DNA of 64,000 nt from Streptomyces tropicalis (GCF_029269835.1 NZ_JARJBB010000002.1:1-64000); one strand, 5' to 3'; positions 8,954 to 18,191 are shown, counted from the stretch's first letter. The notes: generated by a model from the sequence alone, not told the origin. Program-made: numbers and translations.

Positions 8954-9600
8954 GACGCCGACGTCAGGGCAAGGAGCGGGTGGGCCTGCACCTCCCGGGC
9001 CGGCCCGGGAAGCCGCGGGGCGGCAGCGGCCGTCGCGGCGCCACGCGTAGCGCCGCACCTCGTCGAGGTCGTCGTCGTGCAGGCGGGCCGGGCCGGGGGG
9101 GCAGGCGGCGGGCCCCCTCCACGCACCGTTCGTCGTCGTGGCGGGCGAGCCCGCGCACGGCGGCGACCCGGACCGCGCGGACCGCGTCGTCCAGCAGCAC
9201 CGCCGGGGCGTCGAGGAGCCCGGGATCGCGGTCCGTGCCGTCGGCGACCGCGCGGCAGGCCGCCTCCCGCACCTCCGCCTCCGGGTCGGCCGGCAGGCGC
9301 AGCCGCGCCGCCCGCACGGCCGGAGACTCTCCCACGGGACCGCCGGCGACCGCCCACCGACCCCGGCATCGGGGTGGCCGGCGTGCGGCGGCAGGGCCGC
9401 GTCGGCGCCCCGTGCGAGTTGTTCGGCCACCCCCCGCAGCTCCTCGCGGAGCACGGCCGCATCCGGCTCCCCGCCCGACCAGTCCGCGAGGAGCTCCCGG
9501 GCGGGGCGCGCGAACGGTGCCGCGTCGCTGTCGTCGTACGGCGGCATCAGGCGCACCACCCCGGCGCCGAACAGCCGGACCGGCGGGTCGGGGTGGGTCC
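8954..9600 (-). pseudogene. Frameshifted HEAT-repeat-type protein remnant
   Basis: Coding-like segments appear in different frames of the minus strand. From about 9600 to 9370 one frame reads HPDPPVRLFGAGVVRLMPPY and FARPARELLADWSG; from about 9340 to 9120 another frame reads PADPEAEVREAACRAVADGT and DAVRAVRVAAVRGLARHDD, a typical alternating HEAT-repeat pattern; near 9090-9030 the first frame resumes as HDDDLDEVRRYAWRRDGR. No single start-to-stop frame joins them. At least two frameshifts are needed. It could also reflect sequencing errors in a GC-rich tract. Function of the ancestor is unknown. Confidence 0.6.
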
Positions 9601-9713
9601 GCAGGGCCGCGGCGGAGTCCCGCGTCCCCCGGCTCCGCCCCGCCCTCCGGGCCGCCCGCGCGCATGCCCCCGCTGCCCTGCCGTGTTCGCCGAACGCCTT
9701 GGCCGTCAGGCCG

Positions 9714-10478
9714 TCAGGCCGTCATCCCCGCCGACTCCTCGACCTCCAGGAGGGAGGCGCTGCGGCGCTCCTCCTCGAAGGCGCGCCGGCCGCCGCGCAG
9801 TCCGAACAGGCGCTTGGCCACGGCGATGTAGACGACGGCCAGGACGTTGAGGACCAGGGTGGCGATCTTCACCGCGCTGACGTGCTCGGTGAGTTCGTAG
9901 ACCTCCAGCGGCAGGAAGGCGGCGGTGGCGACCACCGTCAGGTACTCGGCCCAGCGCTTGGCGTACCAGAGGCCGACCGCCTCGACGAGTTCGATCAGTG
10001 CGTACGCCAGCAGCAGCGCGGCCACCACCAGCAGGGTGGAGTGCCGGTAGCCGAAGGTCTTCTGGATGGTGCCGACGACCGGCGAGTGGTCGAGGTCGTA
10101 GTGGAAGTGCCGGAAGACCGGGCGGAGGACGTTCAGGTACTCGTTGAACAGCCGGCGCACCGCGTCCTGGCTGTTGCTGAACCTCCACACCGCGACCGCG
10201 ACCAGCACGATGAAGACACCGCGCACGGCCCGCTCGACGGCGAGGAAGCGCAGGATGAACAGGTCCCGCAGGACCTTGCCGCGGGGCACCAGCGGGGCGT
10301 CCCCGGCCGGTCCCGAGCCGTGCGGCTCGCCGAGCGCGAAGTCGCCGCAGCGCAGGCACCGCCACGCGTCGCCGAGGGCGGTCTCCGCGTGCAGCCGGGC
10401 CCGCAGCCCGGAGTCGTCCGGCGCGTAGGTGGCGTGCCCGCGCCGGGCGCAGGTCCGCCGGTCCCAGTCGATCTTCAT
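9714..10478 (-). CDS. DUF2127-family membrane protein with N-terminal Cys motifs
   Basis: 254 residues; ATG 10478 follows GGAGGTACGGGGGAC. The N-terminus carries a TCARRGH / CLRCGDF pair of Cys motifs (around residues 9-45) that could bind a metal. Four hydrophobic segments follow (about 85-105, 150-170, 185-205, 215-235), fitting the DUF2127 integral membrane family. The cytoplasmic tail is charged (FEEERRSASLLEVEE). No function is established for the family. It stands alone between the HEAT remnant and the MFS exporter. Confidence 0.85.
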   Translation of the reverse strand: MKIDWDRRTCARRGHATYAPDDSGLRARLHAETALGDAWRCLRCGDFALGEPHGSGPAGDAPLVPRGKVLRDLFILRFLAVERAVRGVFIVLVAVAVWRFSNSQDAVRRLFNEYLNVLRPVFRHFHYDLDHSPVVGTIQKTFGYRHSTLLVVAALLLAYALIELVEAVGLWYAKRWAEYLTVVATAAFLPLEVYELTEHVSAVKIATLVLNVLAVVYIAVAKRLFGLRGGRRAFEEERRSASLLEVEESAGMTA

Positions 10479-10585
10479 GTCCCCCGTACCTCCACTGTTC
10501 CGCGCACCGCCACGGAGCGTGCCGTGCCGTTCGTCCGGCACGGCACGCTAGTGCATGCAGGGCGGCGGCGCGGGCCGGGGGTCGC

Positions 10586-12337
10586 TCAGCGCGCTCCGCC
10601 GCCCGCCGGCTCCGCCGCCTCCGCCGCCTCAGGCGCCTCGGGCGCCTCGGGCGCCTCGGGCGCCTCGGGCGCCTCGCCGCGCGTCCCGTCGGAGGGCTTC
10701 TCGGCAGCGGCGGGGGCGGTGGCCGCGCGGCGCGGCAGCAGCAGGGCGACGGCGACCGTGCCCACGCCCAGGACCACGGCGCCGACGAGACTGGTGTGGG
10801 CGACCGCGTCGGCGAAGGCGGAGCCGACGGCCTCCTTCATCTGCCCGGCGCCCTGGGCCAGCCGGCCGGCCTGCGCCTTGAGCTGGGCGGCCTGGTGCGG
10901 GTCGCCGGCGTGGGCCGCCTGCTCGGCGAGCTGCCGGGCCTTGGCCCCGATGGCCCGGGCGACGCCGTAGCCGGCGCCGACCGAGTCCTGCGCGGTGGAC
11001 AGCGCGGTCGGCGGGAGGGTGCTGCCGGCCGTGGCGTCGGAGAGGCGGCCGGAGTACGTCGTCGACAGCAGCGAGCCGAGGAGGGCGATGCCGAGCGAGC
11101 CGCCGAGCTCCAGCGAGGTGTCGTTCACCGCGCCGCCGACGCCCAGCTCGGACTCCGGGAAGGCGCCCATGATGGCGTCGGTGCAGGGCGACAGGGCGAG
11201 CCCGATCGCCAGGCCGAGGACCACCAGCGGTGCCACGAGGTCGCCGTAGGAGGAGGCCGCGTCGATGCGGGTCAGCAGGGCCAGGGCGGCGGTGCCGCCG
11301 ACCATGCCCGCGGTCACGGTGAGCCGCATGCCGACGCGCGGGGTGAGGTAGCCGGTCAGCGCCGAGCCGGCGAAGACCGCGCCGGCCAGCGGCAGCATGC
11401 GCACCCCGGTCTCCAGGGCGTCGTAGCCGAGGACGAACTGCAGGTGCTGGGTCAGGTAGTAGAAGGCACCGAAGACGGCCAGGAAGAAGAGCGCGACGGC
11501 GAGGTTGGACCCGGCGAAGCGGCGGTTCGCGAAGCGGCGGACGTCCAGGACCGGGCGCGGGTGGCGCAGCTCCCAGGCGACGAAGGCGAGCAGGCCGCAG
11601 CCCGCGACCACGGCGGCGGTGACCGCCTTGACGTCCCAGCCGAAGTGCGGGCCCTCGATGATCATGTAGACCAGGGAGCCGATCCACACCACCGACAGCA
11701 GGCCGCCGACGTAGTCGATCCGGTCGTGGTGCCCGGCGCGGGACGGCGGTACCAGGACGAAGGCGGCGACCAGCGCGACGGCGGCGACGGGCACGTTGAT
11801 CAGGAAGGTCGAGGACCAGCCGTGGTGCCGCAGCAGCGCACCGGCCACGACCGGGCCGGTGGCGATGGCGAGGCCGGCGGTGGCGGTCCACAGCGTGATC
11901 GCCTTGGCGCGCTCGGCGCGCGGGAAGGTCGCCGCCAGCAGGGAGAGCGTGGCGGGCATGATCAGCGCGGCGCCGACGCCCATCACCGCACGGGCCGCGA
12001 TGACCGTCGCGGCGCTGTCGGCGAGGTAGCCGAGGACGGCGCCGCCGCCGAAGACCAGGAGCCCGAGGACGAGCGCCCCGCGCCGGCTGTACTTGTCGCC
12101 GATCGCGCCGAGCAGCAGCATCAGCGCGGCGTACGGGACGGTGTAGCCGTCGACGACCCACTGGAGGTCGGCGCCGGACAGGCCGAGGTCCCGGGTCATG
12201 TCGGGCGCGGCGACGGTGAGGGCGGTGTTCGCCATCACGATGATCAGCAGGCTCAGGCAGAGCACGAGCAGCGCCCACCAGCGCCGGGCGTACGGGCGGC
12301 CCGTCCTCTCGACCGGCTCCTTGATGACGAGTGGCAT
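10586..12337 (-). CDS. MFS drug exporter, DHA2 (14-TMS, EmrB/QacA) family
   Basis: 583 residues from ATG 12337. The first half shows the antiporter features LTVAAPDMTRDL, LQWVVDGYTVPYAALMLLLG and the loop 2-3 motif GDKYSRRGALVLG; about 14 hydrophobic segments can be counted, as in DHA2 proton-coupled multidrug exporters. A hydrophilic amphipathic stretch near residues 430-500 precedes the last helix. The C-terminus is an acidic repeat of EAP units encoded by a 9-bp tandem repeat. The gene is divergent from a TetR regulator over a 122-base region containing three matching palindromes, so repression by that regulator and relief by a substrate drug is the likely control. Confidence 0.9.
   Translation of the reverse strand: MPLVIKEPVERTGRPYARRWWALLVLCLSLLIIVMANTALTVAAPDMTRDLGLSGADLQWVVDGYTVPYAALMLLLGAIGDKYSRRGALVLGLLVFGGGAVLGYLADSAATVIAARAVMGVGAALIMPATLSLLAATFPRAERAKAITLWTATAGLAIATGPVVAGALLRHHGWSSTFLINVPVAAVALVAAFVLVPPSRAGHHDRIDYVGGLLSVVWIGSLVYMIIEGPHFGWDVKAVTAAVVAGCGLLAFVAWELRHPRPVLDVRRFANRRFAGSNLAVALFFLAVFGAFYYLTQHLQFVLGYDALETGVRMLPLAGAVFAGSALTGYLTPRVGMRLTVTAGMVGGTAALALLTRIDAASSYGDLVAPLVVLGLAIGLALSPCTDAIMGAFPESELGVGGAVNDTSLELGGSLGIALLGSLLSTTYSGRLSDATAGSTLPPTALSTAQDSVGAGYGVARAIGAKARQLAEQAAHAGDPHQAAQLKAQAGRLAQGAGQMKEAVGSAFADAVAHTSLVGAVVLGVGTVAVALLLPRRAATAPAAAEKPSDGTRGEAPEAPEAPEAPEAPEAAEAAEPAGGGAR
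10626..10676 (+). repeat. 9-bp tandem repeat encoding EAP units at the exporter C-terminus
   Basis: About five to six copies of GGCGCCTCG occur head to tail inside the 3' end of the MFS gene; on the coding strand they give EAPEAPEAPEAPEAP. Copy number is likely to vary by slippage without disturbing the frame. Confidence 0.85.
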
Positions 12338-12363
12338 GGGTCCTGGTCGCCTTCCTCACAGTC

Positions 12364-12378
12364 GTACCCGACGGGTAC
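12364..12378. promoter_or_regulatory. 15-bp palindrome GTACCCG-A-CGGGTAC
   Basis: Perfect inverted repeat located 27 bases upstream of the MFS start codon and abutting the first TGCAC operator-like site. Its sequence differs from the three sites next to it, so it may bind another regulator or belong to the promoter. No protein can be assigned. Confidence 0.45.
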
Positions 12379-12442
12379 TTGCACAATGGCGTGCAATTGC
12401 ACAACCATGTGCAATGTACGGCTACTGCACAGCCGTGTGCAA
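12379..12442. promoter_or_regulatory. Three operator-like palindromes (TTGCAC-N6-GTGCAA) between exporter and TetR gene
   Basis: Site 1 is 12379-12396 (TTGCACAATGGCGTGCAA), site 2 is 12397-12414 (TTGCACAACCATGTGCAA), site 3 is 12425-12442 (CTGCACAGCCGTGTGCAA). All are 18 bp with 6-bp arms and a 6-bp spacer; sites 1 and 2 abut and site 3 starts 28 bp after site 2, next to the TetR ribosome site. The arrangement in a divergent promoter beside a TetR gene is typical of an autoregulating repressor. Confidence 0.85.
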
Positions 12443-12459
12443 ATGAAGGAGGTGGCACC

Positions 12460-13119
12460 ATGACGGCGGAACCGGCGGACACCGGCCGCGGGGCGGGCAG
12501 AATGGCAGCCATGACCACGGGTAACACCAGTCGCGCCGACGCGAACCGGCGCCGCATCCTCGATGTCGCCCTCGCCGAGCTGCTGCGGGACCCCGACGCG
12601 TCCATGGACCAGATCGCCCGCGCCGCCGGTGTGGTGCGGCGCACGGTCTACGGCCACTTCCCCAGCCGCGAGGCGCTGATCAGCACCCTCGTCGACGGCG
12701 CGGTGCAGGCGCTGTCGGACGCCCACGAGGCGGGGCAGGAGGGGGTCGGCGATCCCGCGGAGGCGGTGGCGCGCTCGGTGCTGGCGGTGTGGGAGATCGC
12801 CGACCGCTACCGGCTGCTCGTCGCGCTCGCCCAGCGCACGGTGACCATGCAGGGCATACGCGAGCGGCTCGCCCCGGTCCGCGGGAGCGCCGCCCGTCTG
12901 CTCCAGCGCGGTCTCGACCAGGGCGTCTTCGTCTCCACGCTGCCCGCCCCGGCCCTGGCCTACGTGCACGAGCAGATGCTCTTCGCCCTGATGGAGGCGG
13001 TGAACGACGGCCTGCTGGACACGCGGGAGGCGGGCCGCTCGGCCGCGGTCACCGTACTCACCGCGGCGGGCGTGCCCGCCTCCCTGGCCACCGCGCTGGT
13101 GGCGAGACTGAGCCCCTGA
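12460..13119 (+). CDS. TetR-family regulator of the divergent MFS exporter
   Basis: 219 residues. ATG 12460 follows AAGGAGGTGGCACC; an internal Met at codon 18 is a weaker alternative. The DNA-binding domain is around residues 25-75 (RRRILDVALAELL, then IARAAGVVRRTVYGHFPSREALISTLVDGA), the rest is an all-helical ligand domain. It probably binds the three 18-bp palindromes upstream and represses both itself and the exporter. Convergent with the symporter gene across a short hairpin. Confidence 0.92.
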   Translation: MTAEPADTGRGAGRMAAMTTGNTSRADANRRRILDVALAELLRDPDASMDQIARAAGVVRRTVYGHFPSREALISTLVDGAVQALSDAHEAGQEGVGDPAEAVARSVLAVWEIADRYRLLVALAQRTVTMQGIRERLAPVRGSAARLLQRGLDQGVFVSTLPAPALAYVHEQMLFALMEAVNDGLLDTREAGRSAAVTVLTAAGVPASLATALVARLSP

Positions 13120-13120
13120 C

Positions 13121-13144
13121 GGCCGCCCGCCCCCGCGGGCGGCC
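13121..13144. terminator. Bidirectional 10-bp hairpin between convergent genes
   Basis: GGCCGCCCGC (13121-13130) and GCGGGCGGCC (13135-13144) pair perfectly around CCCC. It lies two bases after the TetR stop and 12 bases beyond the symporter stop on the other strand. Confidence 0.7.
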
Positions 13145-13156
13145 CCGGTGCTCCGC

Positions 13157-14554
13157 TCAGGCGCCGGCCCTCTCCTTCTCGCCGCCCTCGCGCTGCCCGG
13201 GCAGCGCGGAGGCGGAGCCGTCGCCGTCGGTGTCGTCGAGCAGCGTCCGCTCGTCGAAGGGCAGCTCACCGGCGAGCACCCGCCGCACCCGGTCCCGGTC
13301 CACCTCGCCGGTCCAGGTGCCGATGAGCAGGGTCGCCACGGCGTTGCCCGCGAAGTTCGTCAGGGCGCGGGCCTCGCTCATGAAGCGGTCGATGCCGACG
13401 ATCAGTCCGACGCCGTCGACCAGCGCCGGCTTGTGGGACTGCAGGGCCCCGGCGAGCGTGGCGAGACCGGCACCGGTGACACCGGCGGCGCCCTTGGAGG
13501 CGACCATCATGAACAGCAGCAGGGTGATCTGCTGGCCCAGCGAGAGCGGCTGGTCCATGGCGTCGGCGACGAACAACGAGGCCATCGTCAGGTAGATCAT
13601 GGTGCCGTCGAGGTTGAAGGAGTAGCCGGTCGGCACGGTGATGCCCACGACCGGGCGGCTCACGCCGAGGTGCTCCATCTTCGCGATCAGCCGCGGCAGC
13701 GCCGACTCCGAGGACGACGTCGACAGGATCAGCAGGAACTCGCGGCCCAGGTACTTCAGCAGGGCGAAGATGTTGACGCCGGCCACCAGCCGGGTCAGCG
13801 CGCCCAGCACCACGACCACGAACAGCGCGCAGGTGACGTAGAAGCCGAACATGATCGCGGCGAGGGCCTTCAGGGCGTCGACGCCGGTCTCGCCGACGAC
13901 GGCGGCCATGGCGCCGAAGGCGCCGACCGGGGCGGCCCACATGATCATCGCCAGGACGCGGAAGACGAGCCGCTGGATGTGCTCGACCCCGCGCAGGACC
14001 GGCTCGCCGCGGCGGCCCATGGCCTGCAGCGCGAATCCGACGAGCAGGGCGACCAGCAGCGTCTGGAGCACCTGGCCCTCGGTGAAGGCCGACACGAACG
14101 TGGTCGGGATGATGCCGAGCACGAAGTCGACGCCGCCCTCGCTCGCCGTCTGCGCCTGGGCGTGGCCCACGCCCTTGACCGCCTCGGTCAGGTGCATGCC
14201 GCTGCCCGGGTGCACCAGGTTGCCCACCACCAGGCCGATGGCCAGGGCGACGAACGACATGGCGACGAAGTAGCCGAGCGCGAGCCCGCCCACCTTGCCG
14301 ACCTTCGCGGCCTTGCGCACCGACCCGACGCCGAGCACGATCGTGCAGAAGATGATCGGCGAGATCATCATCTTGATGAGGTTCACGAACCCGGTGCCGA
14401 TCGGCTTGAGCTCCACGGCGACATCCGGCGCGGCGAAACCGACCGCGATGCCGAGGAGCACCGCGACGATCACCGCGATGTAGAGATAGTGGGTGCGGTC
14501 CCGCCTGGGTGCGGGTGCGGGTGCGGCAGGTGCCGTATCGGCCGTGCTGGTCAC
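13157..14554 (-). CDS. Dicarboxylate/amino acid:cation symporter (DAACS, DctA/GltP type)
   Basis: 465 residues from GTG 14554, preceded at good spacing by AAGGAGG; upstream in-frame starts lack such a site. About eight membrane helices plus re-entrant loops; the family hallmarks are visible as the Ser-rich hairpin LSTSSSESALPRL and the GYSFNLDGTMIYLT motif (NMDGT equivalent) that binds cation and substrate. These proteins import C4-dicarboxylates or glutamate/aspartate. The gene is divergent from a CitA/DctB-like sensor kinase and regulator, which favours a C4-dicarboxylate substrate. Substrate is inferred from context only. Confidence 0.9.
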   Translation of the reverse strand: MTSTADTAPAAPAPAPRRDRTHYLYIAVIVAVLLGIAVGFAAPDVAVELKPIGTGFVNLIKMMISPIIFCTIVLGVGSVRKAAKVGKVGGLALGYFVAMSFVALAIGLVVGNLVHPGSGMHLTEAVKGVGHAQAQTASEGGVDFVLGIIPTTFVSAFTEGQVLQTLLVALLVGFALQAMGRRGEPVLRGVEHIQRLVFRVLAMIMWAAPVGAFGAMAAVVGETGVDALKALAAIMFGFYVTCALFVVVVLGALTRLVAGVNIFALLKYLGREFLLILSTSSSESALPRLIAKMEHLGVSRPVVGITVPTGYSFNLDGTMIYLTMASLFVADAMDQPLSLGQQITLLLFMMVASKGAAGVTGAGLATLAGALQSHKPALVDGVGLIVGIDRFMSEARALTNFAGNAVATLLIGTWTGEVDRDRVRRVLAGELPFDERTLLDDTDGDGSASALPGQREGGEKERAGA

Positions 14555-14745
14555 GGCGGCCCTCCTTGACGACGTCGTCGGCATCACCGGCGTGCGGCTC
14601 ACGTCCGGGGGATCACGGGGATGCGATCCGGGCGGTCCGCGGGTTCGGGGACGCCGCGGACTGCGGTGACTATCTCCCGCCGTGTGAGGGCGGTCACCCT
14701 TCCGTTCATTGAGTTCACGCCACGGCCGGCGGGCAGACTGGCGGC

Positions 14746-16389
14746 ATGCGTCTGCCCGCCCCGCCGAGACCCCGCAGCCTGGCCGGTCAGCTCTTCGCCA
14801 TGCAGGCCGTGCTGCTCGTGCTCGTCGTGGCCGGATATGCACTGTTCGCCTACGCCGGCGACCGCCGCCAGGCCGAGGAGGCGGCCCGCCGCCAGGCCAC
14901 CGCGGTCGCCCGCTCCGTCGCCGACTCCCCCTCGGTGCGGGCCGCGATCGGCACCGCGGACCCCAGCGCGGCGCTCCAGCCGTACGCGCTGCGGGTGCAG
15001 CGGGACACCGGGGTGGACTTCGTGACGATCATGAACCCCCGGGGCATCCGGTGGACCCATCCGGACCGGACCCAGATCGGCCGCCCCTTCCTCGGCAACA
15101 TCTCCCGCGCCCAGCACGGCGGGACCTTCACCGAGACCTACACCGGCACCCTGGGCCCGTCCGTCCGCGCGGTCACCCCCGTCACCTCCGGCGGCCGGGT
15201 CGTCGGCCTGGTCAGCGCCGGGATAAAGGTCACGGTGATCGGCCGGCACGTCCGGGTCGCGGCCCTGCTCGGGGTCGCGGCCGGCGTCCTCGCGCTCGGC
15301 GCGGTCGGCGCGTACGTCATCAACGCCCGGCTGCGGCGGCACACCCACGGGATGAACGCGACCGAGCTGTCCCGCATGCACGACTACCATCAGGCGGCGC
15401 TGCACGCGGTGCGCGAGGGGCTGCTGATGCTGGACGCGCGCTTCCGGGTGGCTCTCATCAACGACGGCGGCCGGGAGCTGCTCGGCGTACCCCGGGAGGA
15501 GGACGTGGTGGGCAGATCGGTCGCGGACCTCGGCCTGCCGGCCCCGCTGACGGGCGCCCTGCTGGCCTCCGGGCCGCGGGTGGACGAGGTGCACCTGACT
15601 GCGGAGCGGGTACTGGTGGTGAACACCTCCCCGGTCTCCGGAGGTGAGCGCCGGGGCACCGTGGTCACCCTGCGCGACGTCACCGAGCTGCAGTCCCTGA
15701 TGGGCGAGCTGGACTCCGAGCGGGGCTTCAGCCGGGCGCTGCGTTCTCAGGCCCACGAGGCGGCGAACCGCCTGCACACCGTGGTCTCGCTGATCGAACT
15801 GGGCCGTTCCGGCGAGGCCGTGGAGTTCGCCACCGCCGAGCTGGAGCTGGCCCAGGCGCTGACCGACCGGGTGGTCGCGGCGGTCGGCGAGCCGGTGCTG
15901 GCCGCCCTGCTGCTCGGCAAGACCGCGCAGGCCCACGAGCGGGGCGTGGAGCTGGTGGTGTCCGCGGGCGGCGGCCTGGACGACGGGCTGCTGCCCCCGG
16001 CCCTGCCGCCCCGGGACCTGGTGACGATCCTCGGCAACCTCGTCGACAACGCGGTGGACGCGGCGCAGGGCGCGGTGCCGGCCCGGGTGACCGTGACGGT
16101 GTGCGCCGAGGACGGCGTGCTGGTCCTGCGGGTCGCGGACACCGGCCCGGGCGTGGACCCGGCCCACGCCGAGCTGGTCTTCCGGCGCGGCTTCTCCACC
16201 AAGCCGGCCGGGCCCGGCGGACGGGGACTGGGGCTGGCCCTCGTACGGCAGGCGGTGCACCGGCACGGAGGCACGCTGACCGTGGCCGAGGGCGGGACGG
16301 GCGGCGCGGTGTTCGAGGCGCGGCTGCCGCTGGAGGAGTGCGCCGGGCGCGCGGTGGCGGGGGCCGCCGGGGCCGGGGGCGGATCGTGA
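14746..16389 (+). CDS. CitA/DcuS/DctB-type sensor histidine kinase
   Basis: 547 residues. Membrane helix at about 20-40, an extracytoplasmic sCache/PASC-like sensor (about 41-175, with GVDFVTIMNPRGIRWTHPD), second helix about 182-202, a PAS domain (about 220-300), then the kinase core. The phosphoacceptor region reads RSQAHEAANRLHTVVSLIELG, the CitA/DcuS pattern; ATP-site boxes are NLVDNAVDAA, DTGPGVDP and GGRGLGLALV. It probably senses external di- or tricarboxylate. It overlaps the response regulator gene by four bases (GTGA), and is divergent from the symporter gene it presumably controls. Confidence 0.93.
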   Translation: MRLPAPPRPRSLAGQLFAMQAVLLVLVVAGYALFAYAGDRRQAEEAARRQATAVARSVADSPSVRAAIGTADPSAALQPYALRVQRDTGVDFVTIMNPRGIRWTHPDRTQIGRPFLGNISRAQHGGTFTETYTGTLGPSVRAVTPVTSGGRVVGLVSAGIKVTVIGRHVRVAALLGVAAGVLALGAVGAYVINARLRRHTHGMNATELSRMHDYHQAALHAVREGLLMLDARFRVALINDGGRELLGVPREEDVVGRSVADLGLPAPLTGALLASGPRVDEVHLTAERVLVVNTSPVSGGERRGTVVTLRDVTELQSLMGELDSERGFSRALRSQAHEAANRLHTVVSLIELGRSGEAVEFATAELELAQALTDRVVAAVGEPVLAALLLGKTAQAHERGVELVVSAGGGLDDGLLPPALPPRDLVTILGNLVDNAVDAAQGAVPARVTVTVCAEDGVLVLRVADTGPGVDPAHAELVFRRGFSTKPAGPGGRGLGLALVRQAVHRHGGTLTVAEGGTGGAVFEARLPLEECAGRAVAGAAGAGGGS

Positions 16390-17093
16390 CGCGGGAGCGG
16401 CCCATCCGGGTGCTGGTGGTGGAGGACGATCCGGTCGCCGCGGACGCGCACGTGCTGTACGTCGGCCGGGTCCCCGGGTTCGAGGCGGTGGGCACGGCCC
16501 ACTCGGGCGCCGAGGCGCGGCGCCTGCTGGAGCGCACCCCCGTGGACCTGCTCCTGCTCGACCTGCACCTGCCGGACGGCCACGGCCTGCACCTGGCCCG
16601 CTCGCTGCGCGCGGCCGGCCACCGCGCGGACGTGATCGCGGTGACCTCGGCCCGGGACCTGGCGGTGGTCCGGGAGGGCGTGTCCCTGGGGGTGGTCCAG
16701 TACCTCCTGAAGCCCTTCACCTTCGCCACGCTCCGGGACCGGCTGGTGCGCTACGCCGAGTTCCGCGCGGCGGCCGGGGAGGCCGGCGGCCAGGACGAGG
16801 TGGACCGCACCCTCGCGGCGCTGCGCGCGCCGGGTCCGGCGGCCCTGCCGAAGGGGCTGAGCGCACCGACCCTGGAGCGGGTGACGGGCGCGCTGCGCGA
16901 GGCGGAGGAGGGCCTGACGGCCGCGGGCGTCGCCGAGGCGGTGGGGATCTCCCGGATCACCGCGCGCCGCTATCTGGAGCACCTGGTCGACGCGGGCCGG
17001 GCCGGCCGCAGCCCTCTGTACGGCCAGGTGGGCCGCCCCGAGCTGGTCTACCGCTGGCACCGGGGGACGGGGCCGACCGGCCAGGTGCAGTGA
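16386..17093 (+). CDS. CitB/DctR-family response regulator
   Basis: 235 residues from GTG 16386, which overlaps the kinase stop as GTGA. Receiver domain residues 1-120 with phosphoacceptor Asp in LLLLDLHLPDGHG, the acidic pair VEDD, the Thr/Ser of VTSA and Lys in YLLKPF. The C-terminal part has a helix-turn-helix (LTAAGVAEAVGISRITARRYLEHLV) of the kind found in DpiA/CitB and DcuR. Likely target is the divergent symporter promoter in 14555-14745. Confidence 0.92.
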   Translation: MTRERPIRVLVVEDDPVAADAHVLYVGRVPGFEAVGTAHSGAEARRLLERTPVDLLLLDLHLPDGHGLHLARSLRAAGHRADVIAVTSARDLAVVREGVSLGVVQYLLKPFTFATLRDRLVRYAEFRAAAGEAGGQDEVDRTLAALRAPGPAALPKGLSAPTLERVTGALREAEEGLTAAGVAEAVGISRITARRYLEHLVDAGRAGRSPLYGQVGRPELVYRWHRGTGPTGQVQ

Positions 17094-17165
17094 CCTGAGG
17101 CGTTGTTCACGCGGCTGATCGGTGGGTGGCCGCAGCGGACGGATCGGCCGGCGCGACGACGACTG

Positions 17166-18191
17166 CTAGAACACCGACTCCGCCTCGTCCATGCGGTCCT
17201 TGGGCACCGTCTTCAGTTCGGTGACGGCCTCCGCCAGCGGCACCATGACGACGTCCGTGCCGCGCAGCGCCGTCATCCGGCCGAACTCGCCGCGGTGCGC
17301 GGCCTCCACCGCGTGCCAGCCGAAGCGGGTGGCGAGCACCCGGTCGTAGGCGGTCGGCGTGCCGCCGCGCTGGACGTGCCCGAGGATGACCGGCTTGGCC
17401 TCCTTGCCGAGCCGCCGCTCCAGCTCGTACGCCAGGGCCGTGCCGATGCCCTGGAAGCGCTCGTGGCCGAACTGGTCGATCTCGCCGTGGCCGTAGTCCA
17501 TGGTGCCGTCGGCGGGGTGGGCGCCCTCGGCGACGCAGATCACGGCGAACTTCTTGCCGCGGGCGAAGCGCTCCTCGACCATCTTGACCAGGTCGGCCGG
17601 GTCGAAGGGCCGCTCGGGCAGGCAGATGCCGTGCGCGCCGGCCGCCATGCCGGACTCCAGGGCGATCCAGCCCGCGTGCCGGCCCATGACCTCGACGACC
17701 ATGACGCGCTGGTGGGACTCGGCCGTGGTCTTCAGCCGGTCCATGGCCTCGGTGGCCACGCCCACCGCGGTGTCGAAGCCGAAGGTGCGGTCGGTGGAGG
17801 AGATGTCGTTGTCGATCGTCTTCGGCACCCCGACCACGGGCAGCCCGGCGTCCGACAGCATGCGCGCCGCCGTCAGCGTGCCCTCGCCGCCGATCGGGAC
17901 GAGCGCGTCGATGCCGAAGTGGCGGATCATGTCGGAGGCGTTCTCGCAGGCCCCGCGGAGCCGGTCCCGCTCCAGCCGGGAGGAGCCGAGGATCGTGCCG
18001 CCGAGGGCGAGGATGCCGCCGACCGCGTTCAGGTCCAGCCCGCGGTAGCGGCGGTCCAGCAGGCCCGCGTACCCGTCCTCGAAGCCGATGACCTCGTCGC
18101 CGTACGTGGTGACCGCCCGGTGCACGACCGATCGGATCACCGCGTTCAGTCCCGGGCAGTCGCCTCCCGCCGTGAGAACTCCGATACGCAT
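17166..18191 (-). CDS. pfkA: 6-phosphofructokinase
   Basis: 341 residues from ATG 18191; Streptomyces PfkA proteins have this length. It phosphorylates fructose-6-phosphate in glycolysis. Motifs: TAGGDCPGLNAVIR (nucleotide loop), IGGEGTLTAARML, TIDNDISSTDRTFGFDTAV with the catalytic Asp pair, and MGRHAGWIALESG. The GGEGT version is usual for actinobacterial group III enzymes; S. coelicolor PfkA2 is ATP-dependent (published, from memory), so ATP rather than PPi use is inferred. Divergent from pta; the 295-base gap presumably holds both promoters. An alternative start at 18221 adds ten residues. Confidence 0.95.
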   Translation of the reverse strand: MRIGVLTAGGDCPGLNAVIRSVVHRAVTTYGDEVIGFEDGYAGLLDRRYRGLDLNAVGGILALGGTILGSSRLERDRLRGACENASDMIRHFGIDALVPIGGEGTLTAARMLSDAGLPVVGVPKTIDNDISSTDRTFGFDTAVGVATEAMDRLKTTAESHQRVMVVEVMGRHAGWIALESGMAAGAHGICLPERPFDPADLVKMVEERFARGKKFAVICVAEGAHPADGTMDYGHGEIDQFGHERFQGIGTALAYELERRLGKEAKPVILGHVQRGGTPTAYDRVLATRFGWHAVEAAHRGEFGRMTALRGTDVVMVPLAEAVTELKTVPKDRMDEAESVF

